A DNA stretch of 64,000 nucleotides, taken from assembly GCF_021018805.1 (NCBI RefSeq), contig NC_086266.1, positions 7,130,001 to 7,194,000 of the forward strand, written 5' to 3'. The position numbers and the translations under genes were made by a program. The notes below the pieces were generated by a model that ran no database searches, had not been told where the DNA came from, and worked only from the letters and a program-made list of their open reading frames with translations. Positions 12,243-25,500 of this stretch are shown one piece after another. Origin of the DNA: Prinia subflava. Taxonomy: Eukaryota > Chordata > Aves > Passeriformes > Cisticolidae. Position 1 is the stretch's first letter. Each line of letters begins with the position of its first letter.

Positions 12243-15200
12243 GCTGTAATTTCTCTTCTCCTTGCACTGCCACGTATATCTTATTTTTTGCATTAAAATA
12301 AAAACTTCCTGCTGCAACAGCTTTACTGATTTCACTTTGAAAATGAAGCTGCATCATTTCATTCTGCTCGTGTGGATCTCCCTAGAGGAGCTGCAGCTGT
12401 TGCCTTACTCACAGGCCTGAATATGTTTTGCTGGTTTAATACAAAACCCTCTTGTTTGGCTTTTCCTTCTCAGCTTACTTTAGTGGTGCTGCTCATACAG
12501 TTGTTAGGAATTGTGTTTGACAATCCCTCGTCAGTTTGTGGTCCCTGATTTGCAGCACGTAAAATGTTGCTCTTGGCTTAGAAATTTCTTGACACGAATG
12601 AAGTTTGAAAATATCTGGCAGTTTTTGTGATATTTCAGATAAGAAATTGCTCATGAGTCAGTATCTCACAAGCCATCTAAAGGGTTAGAAGGGATCTAGA
12701 TAAATGAGCAGTAAGAGTAACTGTGCTAGTCCAGGAAAAAGCACTTAAGGTTGGAAGGAGGGAAATGGAATAAAGCTGGACAAATTTGGAGAGACAATCA
12801 GCAGCTCACAGACAAAGGCTTTTAAAAAATCTTTTAATATATGTATTTATAAAGTGATCCCCTAAGTTTAGAAGTTCCCTGTGCAAATTTTGTTTGGAGA
12901 GTGCAGCATTCTGTATTTGGAATATTCTGGAAGGGAAGCACGAGAAGGGATTGTGTATTTTTTAAAAGTGTTTTCTAACTTTGCTTACTCTTTGCCTGTA
13001 CCTCAAATCATGCAGGTTTTGTAAACAGCTGGAGTAGGGCCTCTTTGAAAGCAGATTTTCTGACAATTAAAAAGGAGTTGAGATAAAACTTGCCCTGTTC
13101 CCTGAGGGTTCAAGGGACTCACCTGTGACATCAGCGTGGCCGTTGCTGAAAGCCCAGTAAATCATGAGCAGCCCTATTTGTAAAGTTCTCAGACTTATCT
13201 AAGGGTGGGGGGCTGATAACAGAGAAATTCTTCTCACCCAATAAATGTTATTGCAGATCTCCACACAGCAAATAAATAACGGCAGCAGTCCCTGCCCTGG
13301 GAACTGAGAGCTGAGGATTTCCTCCTGTACATGATCACAACTGAGCAGGAACAAAAATTGCAGCGTGATTATTTCGAGGAGGATACATAAAAATAAACAT
13401 AATGGCTCTCCTGGGCCTTTTAGTCCTTACGCTAAGCCCCAATTCCCTGTGAGAGCAACACCTGGGGCTACTTTAGTCCCAATCTCCGCGGGGTGAAAAC
13501 CGAGCGGAGAGAGGAGATTCCTCCCCCTTCCCTGCCCGCAGCGGCCGCTCAGGAGGAATGTGGCTGCTGCACTCATTTGGGAACAGCTCAAGGACTTTGC
13601 TCTGTCGCTTCAGCTCCTTTAGCTGATGAGGCAGCCGCTCCCCATTTTAAAATTATTTTTAGAACAAGAGAAAATATAATTATCAATTCACGTGTATTGT
13701 AAATATGTGCCCAGTGTGGCAGAATAACAATGGGTTTTAAAGTCCTGCTGCTGGGACCAGCTTGGACACAGCCTTAAACTGGGATAAGATTTGAAAAGAA
13801 AGAAATGCATCCCAAATGCAAAATGCCTCTTGCAGTTTTGCTTCCCCCAGCTGTGAGGGTTGTTTGAAGTCAGTAAGACACACCAGGAGAAGCTGTATGA
13901 AATTGGGTGAAAAGGCACCTTCAATTCCATGTGCAACTGTGTAAACTCATAAACCATTAACACAGGTGTCTTTCTTAGACAGTAGAATATGTCTCAAAAC
14001 TTTAAAAAATGAGATATAATACAGTTCTGTCTCTAGGGGAAGGCAATCTTAATCTAGAGACTTTTATTTTTTTATTGTTTTGACTTCTGCTGTTTCATGG
14101 TTTACTTAGGAGCTGTCACCTGAGGTGCAGGGCATTTCAGCTGCTGGTTACAGCAGCTCTGCCTACCCAGAGGCACTGGCAGAGTTTAAGTTCACTTCAA
14201 ACTCAGCTGCAGCTGCCCTGGGGAGCCACAGTTTGAGAAGGTTTTGTTTAAATGAAGGTAACTTGTTTTCTTTCTTTCCCCTTCACCGCTATCTGGGGGT
14301 GAGATGGAATGTAAAGGGGAATTACAGACTTAATTAGCTCGTAATTCAGCTTTTTTAGTTAGTGTGAACAAGCTTGGGCTGGAAAGTACTTTGCATAAAA
14401 AGCCCTCTTACCCCGTGGAAGGAAGTCTGAGCAGGGTAATGTGTCCTGCTGTCCCCCTGCTGTCCCCCACAGCACCGGGCACGGGAGCTGTCAGGACAGA
14501 AGAGCCGGGCAGGGGAAACCTGCTGCTCCCTCTGGAATGACTCTCAGCCATCCTGCCCTGGGTTTATTTTGTGGACCTGAGATTCCAAGTGCCAAACTCT
14601 TTAACTTTAAACAGAACTCCCTTAAGAAAAATGGTGCTACTGAAATTGAGACTTGGACCAGGTAACGAGGAGCTCTGTGCTGCTTTGTCCTGCAGCAAAG
14701 CCCTAATCTGGTGTTTCTGGTGTTAAAAACTGTGTCTGTTGATAGGATGTGTTTCATCTCCAGGTGCAAAACTGCTTTCATGCTGCTGGATTGCTTGTGG
14801 TAAAGTTTTGTAGAAAACAAGAGTTCCTTGTTTGTGTTTTAACTGACTTAGAAAATGAGTTATTTCATGCTTAAGGCTCAGAGTAGCCAAGATGAATTTC
14901 TTTTAACTGAAATTAATTTTAATGTAACACTTTGATAGAATGTGATAAAGATTAAAGCTCTGTAGGAGTTTCTCACAAGACAGCAAGGCTTAGAGCTACA
15001 GAAATACCTTTTGTCTCCCAGAAGCAAGAGTTTCTCTCTTCCTGCCTCCTCCCTTCTCACATTACTTTTAAATATCTCTGATGTGACCACCCTGGTGAGG
15101 ATATTCAAACAGGGACTTTTAAAAGTTATCCAGTTATATAAAATGTAGTGCACAGTCTGCTCCTTCTCCTGTATCCTTTGGAAGTGCCGTGCTGTGAAAC

Positions 15201-18200
15201 CATTGCCTGTCTCTGACCTGTATGACACATACAGATCACAAATGGACAGTGCTGTGCAGGTTTGCTTTCATCTCTCTCTGTAAAGAAGGAATTTGGAGGT
15301 GGGCACACAGACAGTGATGAGGTAACAGCATCTGATACTCATTTATAGCCTTCAGACACTCGATCTTTGCCTCACCTTCCCAGAGGCAAAGGCAGCTCTT
15401 TGGAAAGTGAGTGTGCTCCCAGATATTCAGATGAACCCAAATCTTAACATCACATCTCCTAATCCCTCTTTGTTTGGTTTGGGGCTTTTTTTGTTTGAGT
15501 TGCAGGAGAAGCTTTGGTTATTAATTACTGATTAAATCCTTAAATAATAGCACTGGGTTCCTTCTTTCTTTGTAACAAGCTTCTCCCACAAGCATCAAAC
15601 TGATTTTTCGGGATAGAGTTGCAGATAGCTGCCAAATTGAAAATGCAGGTGAGGGTGGAGGTGGGAGTATTTAATTTCCTGGAGAGAGATGATTATAGAC
15701 ACATTAGAAAAAAAAATAAAGACAATCCACCCCTGTGGAGGTAAAACTTCCATAGGAATATTTGGGTCAAATTCTGCAAAGAAGCAAATTGATTTAAGTG
15801 ACTGAAGAATTCCTGTGAGCACAAAATGAGCAACTTGCATGTTTGTGTGGAATATGCTGTAGAAAGGAGGGTGGATATAGTGGAAGCATCTTGCAAAGAT
15901 GGGAAAGCAGGAAGAAATACATCAATAAAACAACTTTTTCTGCAGCACTTCCATTTGATGGCATTTAATGTATCCGTTTTTCTGGGCACTATGTTAAAAT
16001 AGTCACTGTTGGATCCCCTTTTGAAGAAGAGTGTAGGTGGAAAGCTTAATTCCTTAAAAGGAGAGGAGAGAGGAAATTTATGCTCTTGTTGCCCAGTTAA
16101 TATTAACAGAAAGGTAGCACCAGAACCTCCTGCTCTGCAGAAAGAACTGGGATTAATTTTTGAGATTACATTTGTTTAGCCCTGATACTTTAATACTCTG
16201 GGTCCTGTGAGACAGTTACTGTTCAGTGCAATCATTAACAGAGAGAAGCAAATGTTCTGAGGATGTGGTAGTGAGAGAAATAAATTAGGAGTACCAACTC
16301 CTTAAGTTTTCATTCTCCTCAAACTAAAAATGCTGGCAATTTAAGCTGTTGATTGCTAGTAAGATTTTTAAACTGAGTATTACAGATCTTTCCTTGTGTC
16401 AAACTTTCAGATATACTAACCAGACAGGATTTTTTTAAAAGTCTGGAAGATTTTTATAGAAGTTTTATAAATCTGTCTGGAAGTGAGTTATGTTAAAAAT
16501 GGAAATCCATCAATGCTGCAGAGCTGATCCTGCAGAAATTGCTCAGCAGAAAACTCCTTGGGATTGTCCTGCTCTACTCCAGCCTTTTAGCTCATCTCTC
16601 AGGATAGGGTTTCCTGGGATAATAACCCTTTTCTGGTCTAACAGGATAATGATTCTGATTATAATTAATGAAAATACAACTGGCTTTCTGTTTTCTGGTG
16701 GAGAAAACAGATACTTCCCCAGAAGCTGAGGCAGATAAAATACCAAATTGTTTTATGAGCACAGAAACACCAGGGAGTTAAATGCAACTTATTTTCACAC
16801 TTATGATTAAAGAATGGGTATAAAAAATGATGGGAACAATGGAAATTTTAATTTCCATTTTTCTTGACATTGATTACAGTGAAGCAGCTTTGATTTAGAG
16901 TTTGAGTCAAAATGTTCACACAAGAGCTGAGCAGTTTCTCTTGGAGGTGGCTCATTAGAAATCCTGGGGCTTCAAGGCAAGCTCAATTAGTGAAAGGGTT
17001 GCCTCGTACTTAGCTGTATAAATGCACCATTTCCAGAAGATTTTTACATTCAGTGGCCTGATCTTCAGCCAGATCAGAAAATAATAAAGATAATAGGAAA
17101 TTGTATCAACACTTGAAACCATTCTCAGGTTTGGTGTTGTTTTTTTTTAATTGACCTCCTTCAATATTGTTTATAAAAATCTTCTTGCTCTTTCAACACT
17201 TTTCTGTGCCACTGTTGTAAACTAAGGACAGTTCAGTGAGGGTTGTGAAACTGTGTGGTAACACTGGAAGTGTTCAGTCAGGACTGTGGTGCCTGGCCTA
17301 GAAAACCTGTCTCCTTCCATGACCCCTGCTTCACAGCAGTGATGAAATCCAGCAAACTCCCTCCTGTTACAGAACACATGTTCAATGCACTTCTCTGCCT
17401 CTGGAAACACAAAACTCCTTAACTGAGTGAAAACTGGTTGAAGAAAGTTGAAGAAAAGCTCTGCCCCTTTTTCTCATGTTTTATTTCTAGAGGATTGGGT
17501 TTGCTCCATCAGAATCCATCTGGAACTTGCTTTTAGGTTTGGTCAGTGCTCTGCTGGTGTGTGCCCTCAGCCATCTTCATCCAGATTGTGCTGGCTTGTT
17601 TTGTCCACCCCCCAAAAATTAATTAATTGTTTAGCCTTTAGCTGGAATGTTGCAATTCCAGTCTCCCAGGGAAATGTTGTTATAAATATAATAACTGACA
17701 TAATTATTGCAGTGAAGTGTTACATAGCAGGAGACGTGGGGCACATGCCCCGCAGTCCCCAAACCAGCTTTTATTTGGATTTTCAGCCCAATATTTCTAT
17801 ATCACCATGTCAGTGCTATCCTACATCTGCCCAAAAGCATAAACCATGGCATTTCTAAAATATTTCCCACAGTACAACTGTTTTTTTAATAGAGAACCAC
17901 TTATCTGATGAATTTTTTGAAAATTGTTTTTTCACTTCAGCTGTTTGAGACATTCTCTAGTCACCCATATCCTTCAGGGAGAATTTTACACTTCTGTTTT
18001 GTGTCCTTGCTGCAGACTGGCTGCATGGTTGTGTTTTGCAATATGGAATGTGCTCTGCTTACTCACCATATTTGTGGTTTTAGAAATCAGTTAGTTGATA
18101 GAGACAGGCTGGATTTTATTGTTTTTAGTTTGGGTTCTTCTTTTTCCCCCGGAGTTTCCTGTGTAGTCTTAGGTAGGTCTCTTGAGATCCTCTTCAGAGC

Positions 18201-18607
18201 CATAACAAAGTGTTAAATTCCCAGGAGCTGCTGCCTCTGTGGGTCTGTTTTAGCCTCTGCTGATGTAATTTCTCAGTTTTTAAATGGGAATAGCATCAAT
18301 GTTACCCCTCAAAGAAATGAAATTCAGGTAGATACGTTATGGCTAAAATTCACTTGTACCAAATGCTGGAATTGTGTGAGCAGACAGGCCTGGTTTGAAT
18401 GGAACTTTAATTAGTGCTCCACACTGACGGTGGCACAGTGCAATGCCCTAAAAGCAGGAGGCAGAGCTGTGTTTGGGAATGCTGGTGATAAGCTGGAATG
18501 CTGCTCTTGGGTAGCCAGGTACCACAGGCACAGCTCCTGCCCAGTCACAGCACAAGTGGAGGCACGGGACTGGGAAGATTTCTTAGATAATCACACTTTT
18601 TAAAAGG

Positions 18608-18658
18608 CGCTTTTTTTTCTTTCTTTCTTTTTTTTTCTTTTCCTTTTTTTTTTTTTCC
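18608..18658 (+). repeat. Homopyrimidine T/C tract
   Basis: About 50 bases are only T and C (TTTCTTTC-type runs). The strand asymmetry could support triplex (H-DNA) formation. There is no coding content. Confidence 0.8.
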
Positions 18659-20103
18659 AAGCTGTACAAGTGAGTCATCAGTTCTATTTCCAAGTCTGGT
18701 GAGCAGGGAATGAGCAGTTTGCCCACCAGGAATGGTGCCCAGGGGTTCAGTGCTGGTGTGGCTCTTGGCAGATCCCTTCCAGAGCTATTAACAGTGTTGG
18801 AGATGTCCAGGGGGGGCAGATCTGAGGCTCTGGGCCCTGGCAGAGCTAAAACAAGAATAGGCAATGTGCTAATATTGTCAGGAATAGTCTTGCTTTGGCA
18901 GGAATACAGATTAGACTACCTGATAAGTCATCTTAAAAAGTCTAGTCTTTGAGTCAGTATTACAGTACCAGGAATTCTACTTAAAAAAAGAAAAAAAGCC
19001 AACAGTGATATGCTGATTTTTTTTTTTAATACAGTAAAGATAAGGGTGATCCCAAAGAAGTCCTTATGGGATAAGAAATTAATAAATATAAAGATATTTC
19101 TGCTGCTCTATTTCCTTCAATTCTTCGTTACGCACGGGGTGGGGTGTGTTACTCTCTAAATAATTCTGACTCTAGAGGCATTTCTTGTATTACCCTTTTA
19201 GAACAGCAGAGTCCATTGGAGCAGCACATGTACATGTCAGGCTTTAACAGTTTTGTGCAGTCCCTGTGTAGTAACTGGGGAGCAAGCTGGAGCCTGATGT
19301 TGTGATTCCCTCATTACATGAGTGAAAAGCCACGGAGAGATTCCAGTACTTGGGAGAAAGGCGGGAGCAGGGAAGGGGCCACCCTTTACTGGGAGGAAGC
19401 TGGAGAGGGGGGAATGATGGAACAAAGAAAACAACACAAGGATGTAGGGGTTGATTGGGTTGGTCTGGCCTTTGGAGGTTAGAGTGAGGAACTGAGACTG
19501 GATTGCAAAGGATTGGATTTGTATCAACCTCCCCTCCAGCTGGAATCCTGAGGACTCTGGACTGAATTCTGAGAGTGGCTCATTGAAGCTGAGGGGAGCC
19601 AGGCCTGTTGTGATGAAACAGTGATTTTCTACACACTTCAACTGTGCCTTGTTGGGCTGCAGCAGCATCTGTGCTGGATGAGATCTTAGCAGTTCTCCCC
19701 TTGCAGAAGCCCTGCTTTGTGCCTGAGTCCCTGAGCGAGGGAGGCTTGTTTGAGCCTGCTGCCCTCCTCGTGCTGCTCACTCAGCCCTGCCTTGCCCAAG
19801 GCTCTGGGCTGGGTTTCATCACAGAGGTGTCAGCCTTGGGTTCCCTGGTGTCTGCAGGAGTGTCCTCCTCACTGAAGGGACAATGGTGTAAAAGGAATTT
19901 TCACCTGGGCGCCTTCAAATGAAATCTTCACCCCTTGTTTTCAAGCATCTAGAAGTGAGACAGCAGATCAGCTTGGAGCAGCAAAACTGTGGTGACATTT
20001 TTATCTTCCACAAGTTATTACTCAGAAATTACTCATCAGTGAGATTCATCTTGTGTAACCTTTAAACATAGAGCAGAGAATGAATTTGGTAAATAATCTG
20101 AAC

Positions 20104-20117
20104 GCCCCCCCCCCCCA
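20104..20117 (+). repeat. Poly-C run
   Basis: This is an almost pure run of about 14 C residues within the LNX3 5' intron. It is simple sequence only. Confidence 0.8.
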
Positions 20118-21160
20118 ATAAAAGTAGTTTATCAGCAAAATTACTGTGAGGTTTGTTTTTGCTGAGAAAGTGGATTTGTTTCATCACCAGCCAAAGTTTT
20201 ATGCAAATAGTCCAACCCGAAGCACAAGTATTTCTGATTGGTACTGTTTGCCTTGGAAGCTCTTTGTTTCATTAACTGCTGGTGCTGAGCTGATTGATTA
20301 GAATTGGTAGGAGATGTTAAGTGATGTCTGATGTTGAAATGTTCCTTTTGCACCTGTAAGATGGTTCAGGATCAGCTGAAGGCTGGCAGAAAGGCCGCTC
20401 AGGCAAACAGAAGGGCTGCCTGTTTTAGTTGGAGGCAGCACCAAACAGCAGGGGGATTTCTGAGAGAGGAGGGCAGGGACACTCTGCTTTCATTTCCATG
20501 GGTGCTGTCTGAGAGCTGTGCTTTGTTTTGGGGAGCACTGAGCCAGCCAGGCAGGAGTTAAGGAGGGAATGCAAACAGAAGATCAGGGGTGTTCACCCAG
20601 CCTGAGTGTTTCCCTCAAGGGGAAGATGCTTTCCTGGCACTGCAGCAGCAGAGAGAGGAGCAAATAACTCCTGTTGTAGCCACCTGGAACCGTGACAGTG
20701 ATGTTTTAATCTTTTGAAGTGAACAAGTTCCTATGGCTGGGTAAAAATTCGCCTGTGAAATGGCTGATTCTGTTGGTGATACGTTCTCCCTTTAATTAAA
20801 TAGCTGACTTACCTTGACAATTAATTGGAGTGATGTATGACTTTTATTAGAAACCCATGACTAATTTTTTCTTGCCGTTCCTGCTATCTTATTGTTCTTG
20901 TCTCCCCTCCTCCTGAGTTCTGCTGTGTGCCAGCTGTGTCCTCCAGGCACTGGTGCAGACCAGTGTTCCCTCTTGCTTGGGCTTTTACCTGTTCCAGATA
21001 AAGTCATTGTTTTCAGGTATTTTCCACATCATCTTTCAGAAATTTTCCATTTCATCACAGTTTTGCAATTTTTTTTGTTTGTTTTGTTTTCAGAGTCTGG
21101 GATTCTTTACTTTAAAAAACCCCACCAATCACAAACTCTTCAAAACATCACCACAACGCC

Positions 21161-21176
21161 CCCCCCCCCCGCCCCG
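21161..21176 (+). repeat. Poly-C run
   Basis: This is a C run broken by one G, the third of its kind in this intron. It is simple sequence only. Confidence 0.75.
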
Positions 21177-22163
21177 TGTAATGTAGTTTGCTTCCTTTAA
21201 TACCACATTTCCTACTTCATTAAAATAACTGCCAGGTTAAAAAAATCCTCCCTGCGGTCATCCCTGTGCCTCTAATCTGCTAGGAAACTCAAGTGAATTT
21301 TATATTTAATTACAACAGGCAAGATTCAAAATGGATGTGACTGAGGACACTTCTGTTAAAATCAGAGCAGCAGCTACAAGTACTCACTTTGTCCCTTATC
21401 CTGCTTTCCCTGGCTGAAAGGAGCTGAGGCTCAATCCTCTGTAACCTTTCAACAAATGATGTGGACTATTCTTTACGTTTTTTCCACTTAGGAAGCTTTA
21501 GTCTTTTTATAGGAAATTTGTTTCCATGGGGGAACTTAGGCCTGGATGAGTGGGGAACAATGCATTGTTTGCTAAAACAAATTTTTTTTAAGGGAGTGGG
21601 CTTGAAAGGAAGGAAATGTGGTTTAGATTTAAGTTTCTTTTGAATTTTCTTCCTCTTCTTTTGCCTCATCCTCTCTACCCTCCCAAATACAAAACAAAAA
21701 TCCTAACAACCAAAAGTCCCCAAACTGGCATTTCCCCACACATGTCTTTATAAGATTTGGTATAATCTGGAAAGCCAGTCAAAGTTTAAAAATCACCGTC
21801 TTGTGTATCCTTCCTTTCCCTTCCCTCTCTGGGTTGCTCTCCCTCAACAGCATGCAGGTTTTGTCTCAGCTTTTCTAGTCCCTGTGTTGGGCAGGGTTTA
21901 TTTAGTCTGTCTCTGGCGTGTGTGAAGTTTAGGCCTCGGTTTATCTGCATGGTTAAACCTTGTGCTGAGTGAGGTCCTTGCATCCTCTGAGCTCTGGGCT
22001 GTTCATTCACTGGGAGCTTCTGGAGGGAAGGGCCCTGGGGGGGCAGGTGGGGGTGCAGATTCTGGGGAAGGAAGCTCAAGGCAGGAACACAGTTTAATTT
22101 TGAACTGGCTGGATTTAAAGCAGGCAGTTTGCTGGAAATCTCTCTCTCTTTCCCTTTCCCTAG

Positions 22164-22195
22164 AGGTCTGTGTGCCAATCTCCTTCCCTGCTGCC
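22164..22195 (+). other. LNX3: LNX3 5' UTR part of first coding exon
   Basis: The exon opens after a polypyrimidine tract and TAG (22161-22163). The start codon at 22196 has a good Kozak context, GCTGCCATGG. The frame is open further upstream only by reading through the intron's CT-rich acceptor, so the ATG at 22196 is chosen. The conserved LNX N-terminal region follows it directly. Confidence 0.75.
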
Positions 22196-22584
22196 ATGGC
22201 TGACCCCGTCCCTGAGGAGAGCGTGTCCCAGGCCCCCGAGCTGTGCTGTGAGTGTGGCCAGGCACACCCCTTGCTGGACAATCACCTCTACAACTTCCAG
22301 GACGAGGTGGACGACGAGCTCATCTGCCACATCTGCCTGCAGCCCCTGCTGCAGCCCATGGACACGCCCTGTGGGCACACGTACTGTTTCAAGTGCCTTG
22401 AGAACTTCATGCAGGAGTACAGCTTCTGTCCCATGGACCGCAAGAAGCTCTCCTTCCAGCAGTGCCACAAGTCCAGCCTCCTGGTGAGGAACCTGCTGGA
22501 TAAGCTGCTGGTGCTGTGTCCCTTCAAGGCCGAGTGCCAGCAGACCATGCAGCGCTGTGAGCTGGAGGCTCACCTGCAGAACAG
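22196..22584 (+). CDS. LNX3: LNX3 coding exon 1: RING and zinc finger start
   Basis: This exon encodes residues 1-129 plus two bases of R130. The RING ligands are C44, C47, C59, H61, C64, C67 and C78, with D81 at the eighth place; Asp there is also seen in LNX1 and LNX2. An upstream CxxCG motif (C17-C20) and the [13 protein letters not shown] stretch are LNX hallmarks. Zinc-finger residues C108, C114 and H126 follow. The donor is ACAG then GTGCGT at 22585 (phase 2). Confidence 0.93.
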
Positions 22585-25500
22585 GTGCGTTCCCTTTCCA
22601 TCCTGTTATGGCCGGGGCTGTCGTGCTGCTCGTCAGAACCAGCCATTCTCAGAGCAGCTCCTGAACTGGGGCAAGGTGGGACTCCAGGGATGGCAGGGTG
22701 AGGCTGCAGAGGTGGGTGGTGAGGACAGTGTAATTGTGTGTGTGCTCTGGAGGAGAAGTTTCTTATGGAGAAGAGCTGCTCACCTTCAGGCCATCTGCAG
22801 ACACTAAACCTGTCAAACACCCAGACATTTGTGGCTCCGGAACTGGGGCACCAGCTCTGGAGCTGTTAGAAGCAAGCTTATTCTTGTTTCCCTTGTGCAG
22901 AAGAGAAAGGCACAGAGTCAAGGCTCTGAGAGCAAGGGATTGTGCAGTGCTGCCAGTTTAATTGGTCCAATTAAGATGTGCAATACATAAGTCTTTGATT
23001 CAAATAGTGCAAGTCCCTCCAAGCTGCACATTATGCACTTGCTGAATCACCTACTTATAATTCCATTATCTTCTCTCATTCTTTTGCTGAGAAAGAAAAG
23101 CAAATGAAAATTCCTGTGTTTTTTTCTGTTCCACTTGTGTAGAGGAAGGGAGACTTCTGGTGCTTCACTGCAGGTTGAGCTGTGGGCAGGAAGAATATTG
23201 TCACTTTAAAAGGAGTGCAGGTGACAGAGCTCTGGTGTGGTGTGTGGAGAACCCTTGTTCCTACCTGGTTAATTATTTCCAGGGAACGGAACTAAGTGCA
23301 AGCCCTGCTGCAGGTGGAACAGACCTTCCCTGGCAGGGTGTATTTATCAGCAGTGAGAAATGCCACGGCCTTGTTTCATTCAGCTGTGTTGTAGTTTGTT
23401 GTGGCAATGATATATTTTAAAAATAAGCCAACCAGGGAACAGGTACACTTAGGGTACCTTTGCAGCTGCAGCCAAGGATGTACCCTTGTGGTTTTTGCTT
23501 GTCTTCAGTCCCCATGAGCTGAGAGCTCATGTTAGAACCAGGGGAAGGGATGGAAGGAGCCTGGGTGCCCCTTTCCCCTCAGTGAAAGTTGATAATCTCC
23601 TTTTTCTTGAAGCAGCCCTTTGTCCTGGCTACTGGTTCCAGGCTGCAGGGCTGGGGCCGTGGCTCACACCAGGGCTGGCCCTTCCTGTGCTCTGCAAATC
23701 TGCCCTGCTATCAGTAAACTCCTGTCCCTGGTAATCCGTCTGGCACAGGAGTTACACACAGGGGAGAGAGGGAGGCTCCTCCAGTGTTTACATTAGAGAC
23801 CTGCCTGGAAACTGTATCATTCTCTTACATATTCCACAGTTGTTTGTATCTTTCTTGGGGACAGAGTACTCGAAGATTGGAGGCTATTTCACCTGGGCTG
23901 TGGGCGCAGTCAGACTGGAAAATAGGGGAGGAAAAAACCCCAAAAAACCCCCACAAAAAACCATAAAACAAAATAACAAACAAACAAACAAAAACCACAA
24001 AAACAAAACAAAAAACCAGATAAGAAATTTGCCCTGGGATTTGGGTGTTTTCTTGTTTAAAGTGAGAGTAACTGATAGGAGAAGATTTAAGGAAATAAGA
24101 AGCACATAGTGACTTATTTTCTTGGGGGATTTCCCTGCTATTTGCAAATTGAATTTGTGTTTTGGTATCTTAGGAGGGGCATGTGCACAAGTGGATCATT
24201 CATTTTCTGTCACTAAGTTCAAGGTTATTTTACTGCTTGGAGAATAAATGAGTAGGAATAAACCAGAGGCAGTAATACTGGGATAAGACTTCTTTAGCCA
24301 GAGTGTAAGTAGTTCAGTTTAATTTGAAAAATGACTCTGATAAACACCCAATACTTATATCTCTGAAAGTGATGTTTTTGCATTTATCACCTTCTTGCCT
24401 GTCACCTTTTTTTATAAATAGTTGTGATAAAAGAGCTGTTCTTCCTCACCTGTTAATACCAAGGCAGGTTGGTGATGTATCTGCATCCAGGGCACATTTT
24501 GTGTGTACAATTACATCCCAGTTCTGGGATCTTTGTGGGAGCACTCAGCGGGATTAGGAGTTAAATTGCTCCCATTCAGGTAGAGCCATCACCTGCATGG
24601 ACTGGGCGTGCACCAGGTCCAGGGTCAGGTCTCATTCCACAACAGAAAATGCCCAATCCTCCCTTGCTGCCCTTGTGTGTTGCTGGTGTGTTAAAACAAA
24701 GCCTAATTCAAGGCTGAGCTTGAAACTTGAGCCACTTCCTTTGCATCAAGGTACAGTTCACAGGGATCTGTACAACGTCAGAGCTCAGTATTTGCTTCTA
24801 TTTAAGAAGGGTTTTTTCTTCATGGAATGTTTGCCAGGTAAATATTTAGCAAGGGAGACTCCTGTTTCTGTTATGTTCTTCTTTTTCAAATAATTTGCTT
24901 AATAATTTCAAAAGTAGTGAAGTAACAAGCCAGCACTTAAGCTGGTACTTGTACACATAGAAACTGAAGGTCAAATGAGAATCAGTTTTATCATCTGAGA
25001 AACCAGCTCTGCACTGGTGAGATCTGGAACCAGCTTCTTCTCAGGGTTTGTCAGAGCTTTCATGTGCTGGGTCACCTGCCCAGGCAGAGCCTTCACTGAC
25101 AGTCCCTGCCAATCTCTCTCCAGGTGTCCTGGGTTTAAGAAATACAAATCTGAACTGCAGAGGAAGAAGAATCCCATTTCCAAAGGGAAGGAAGATCCTC
25201 CTGCCAGGGGGGAGGCAAACACGCCCAAGGATCCAGAGGTCCTGAGTGGAGGCTCCTCACTTGTGGCAGAAAGCTCCGGAGCTGCTGTGGTGTCACTGGG
25301 CACTGCCGAGCCTGGACTGGTTAATCCAGCTTTTGAGGAGACTGAGGAAGGTGAGAGTTCAGTACAGAAATGTATTTACCTTTGATAATATACAAATGAG
25401 GCAGTTATCTCAGAAAATTCAAATTTTAAGTGTCCCCAGCACTGTCAGACATCCTTAATACCACTCAGCCATTAGTAGCCATCCCTTCCTTGAGCAGAAG

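Larger units (their letters stand above)
9863..22163 (+). other. LNX3: Probable LNX3 intron 1 (12.3 kb)
   Basis: No coding exon is recognised in this interval. It holds the 20-bp array at 10121-10214, a short GC-rich patch at 13490-13565 with a GCGGCCGC site, C-runs near 12231-12242, 20104-20117 and 21161-21176, and a homopyrimidine tract at 18608-18658. The acceptor at its end (long pyrimidine run then TAG at 22161-22163) is strong. A separate gene in this interval cannot be ruled out, but nothing supports one. Confidence 0.4.

Noticed and set aside
21962..22195. In-frame upstream extension of the LNX3 first coding exon to an ATG at 21962
   Set aside because: It reads through an obvious CT-rich splice acceptor ending at 22163. 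Its sequence is Gly/Ser/Leu low-complexity with no LNX similarity, and the ATG at 22196 has the better context.
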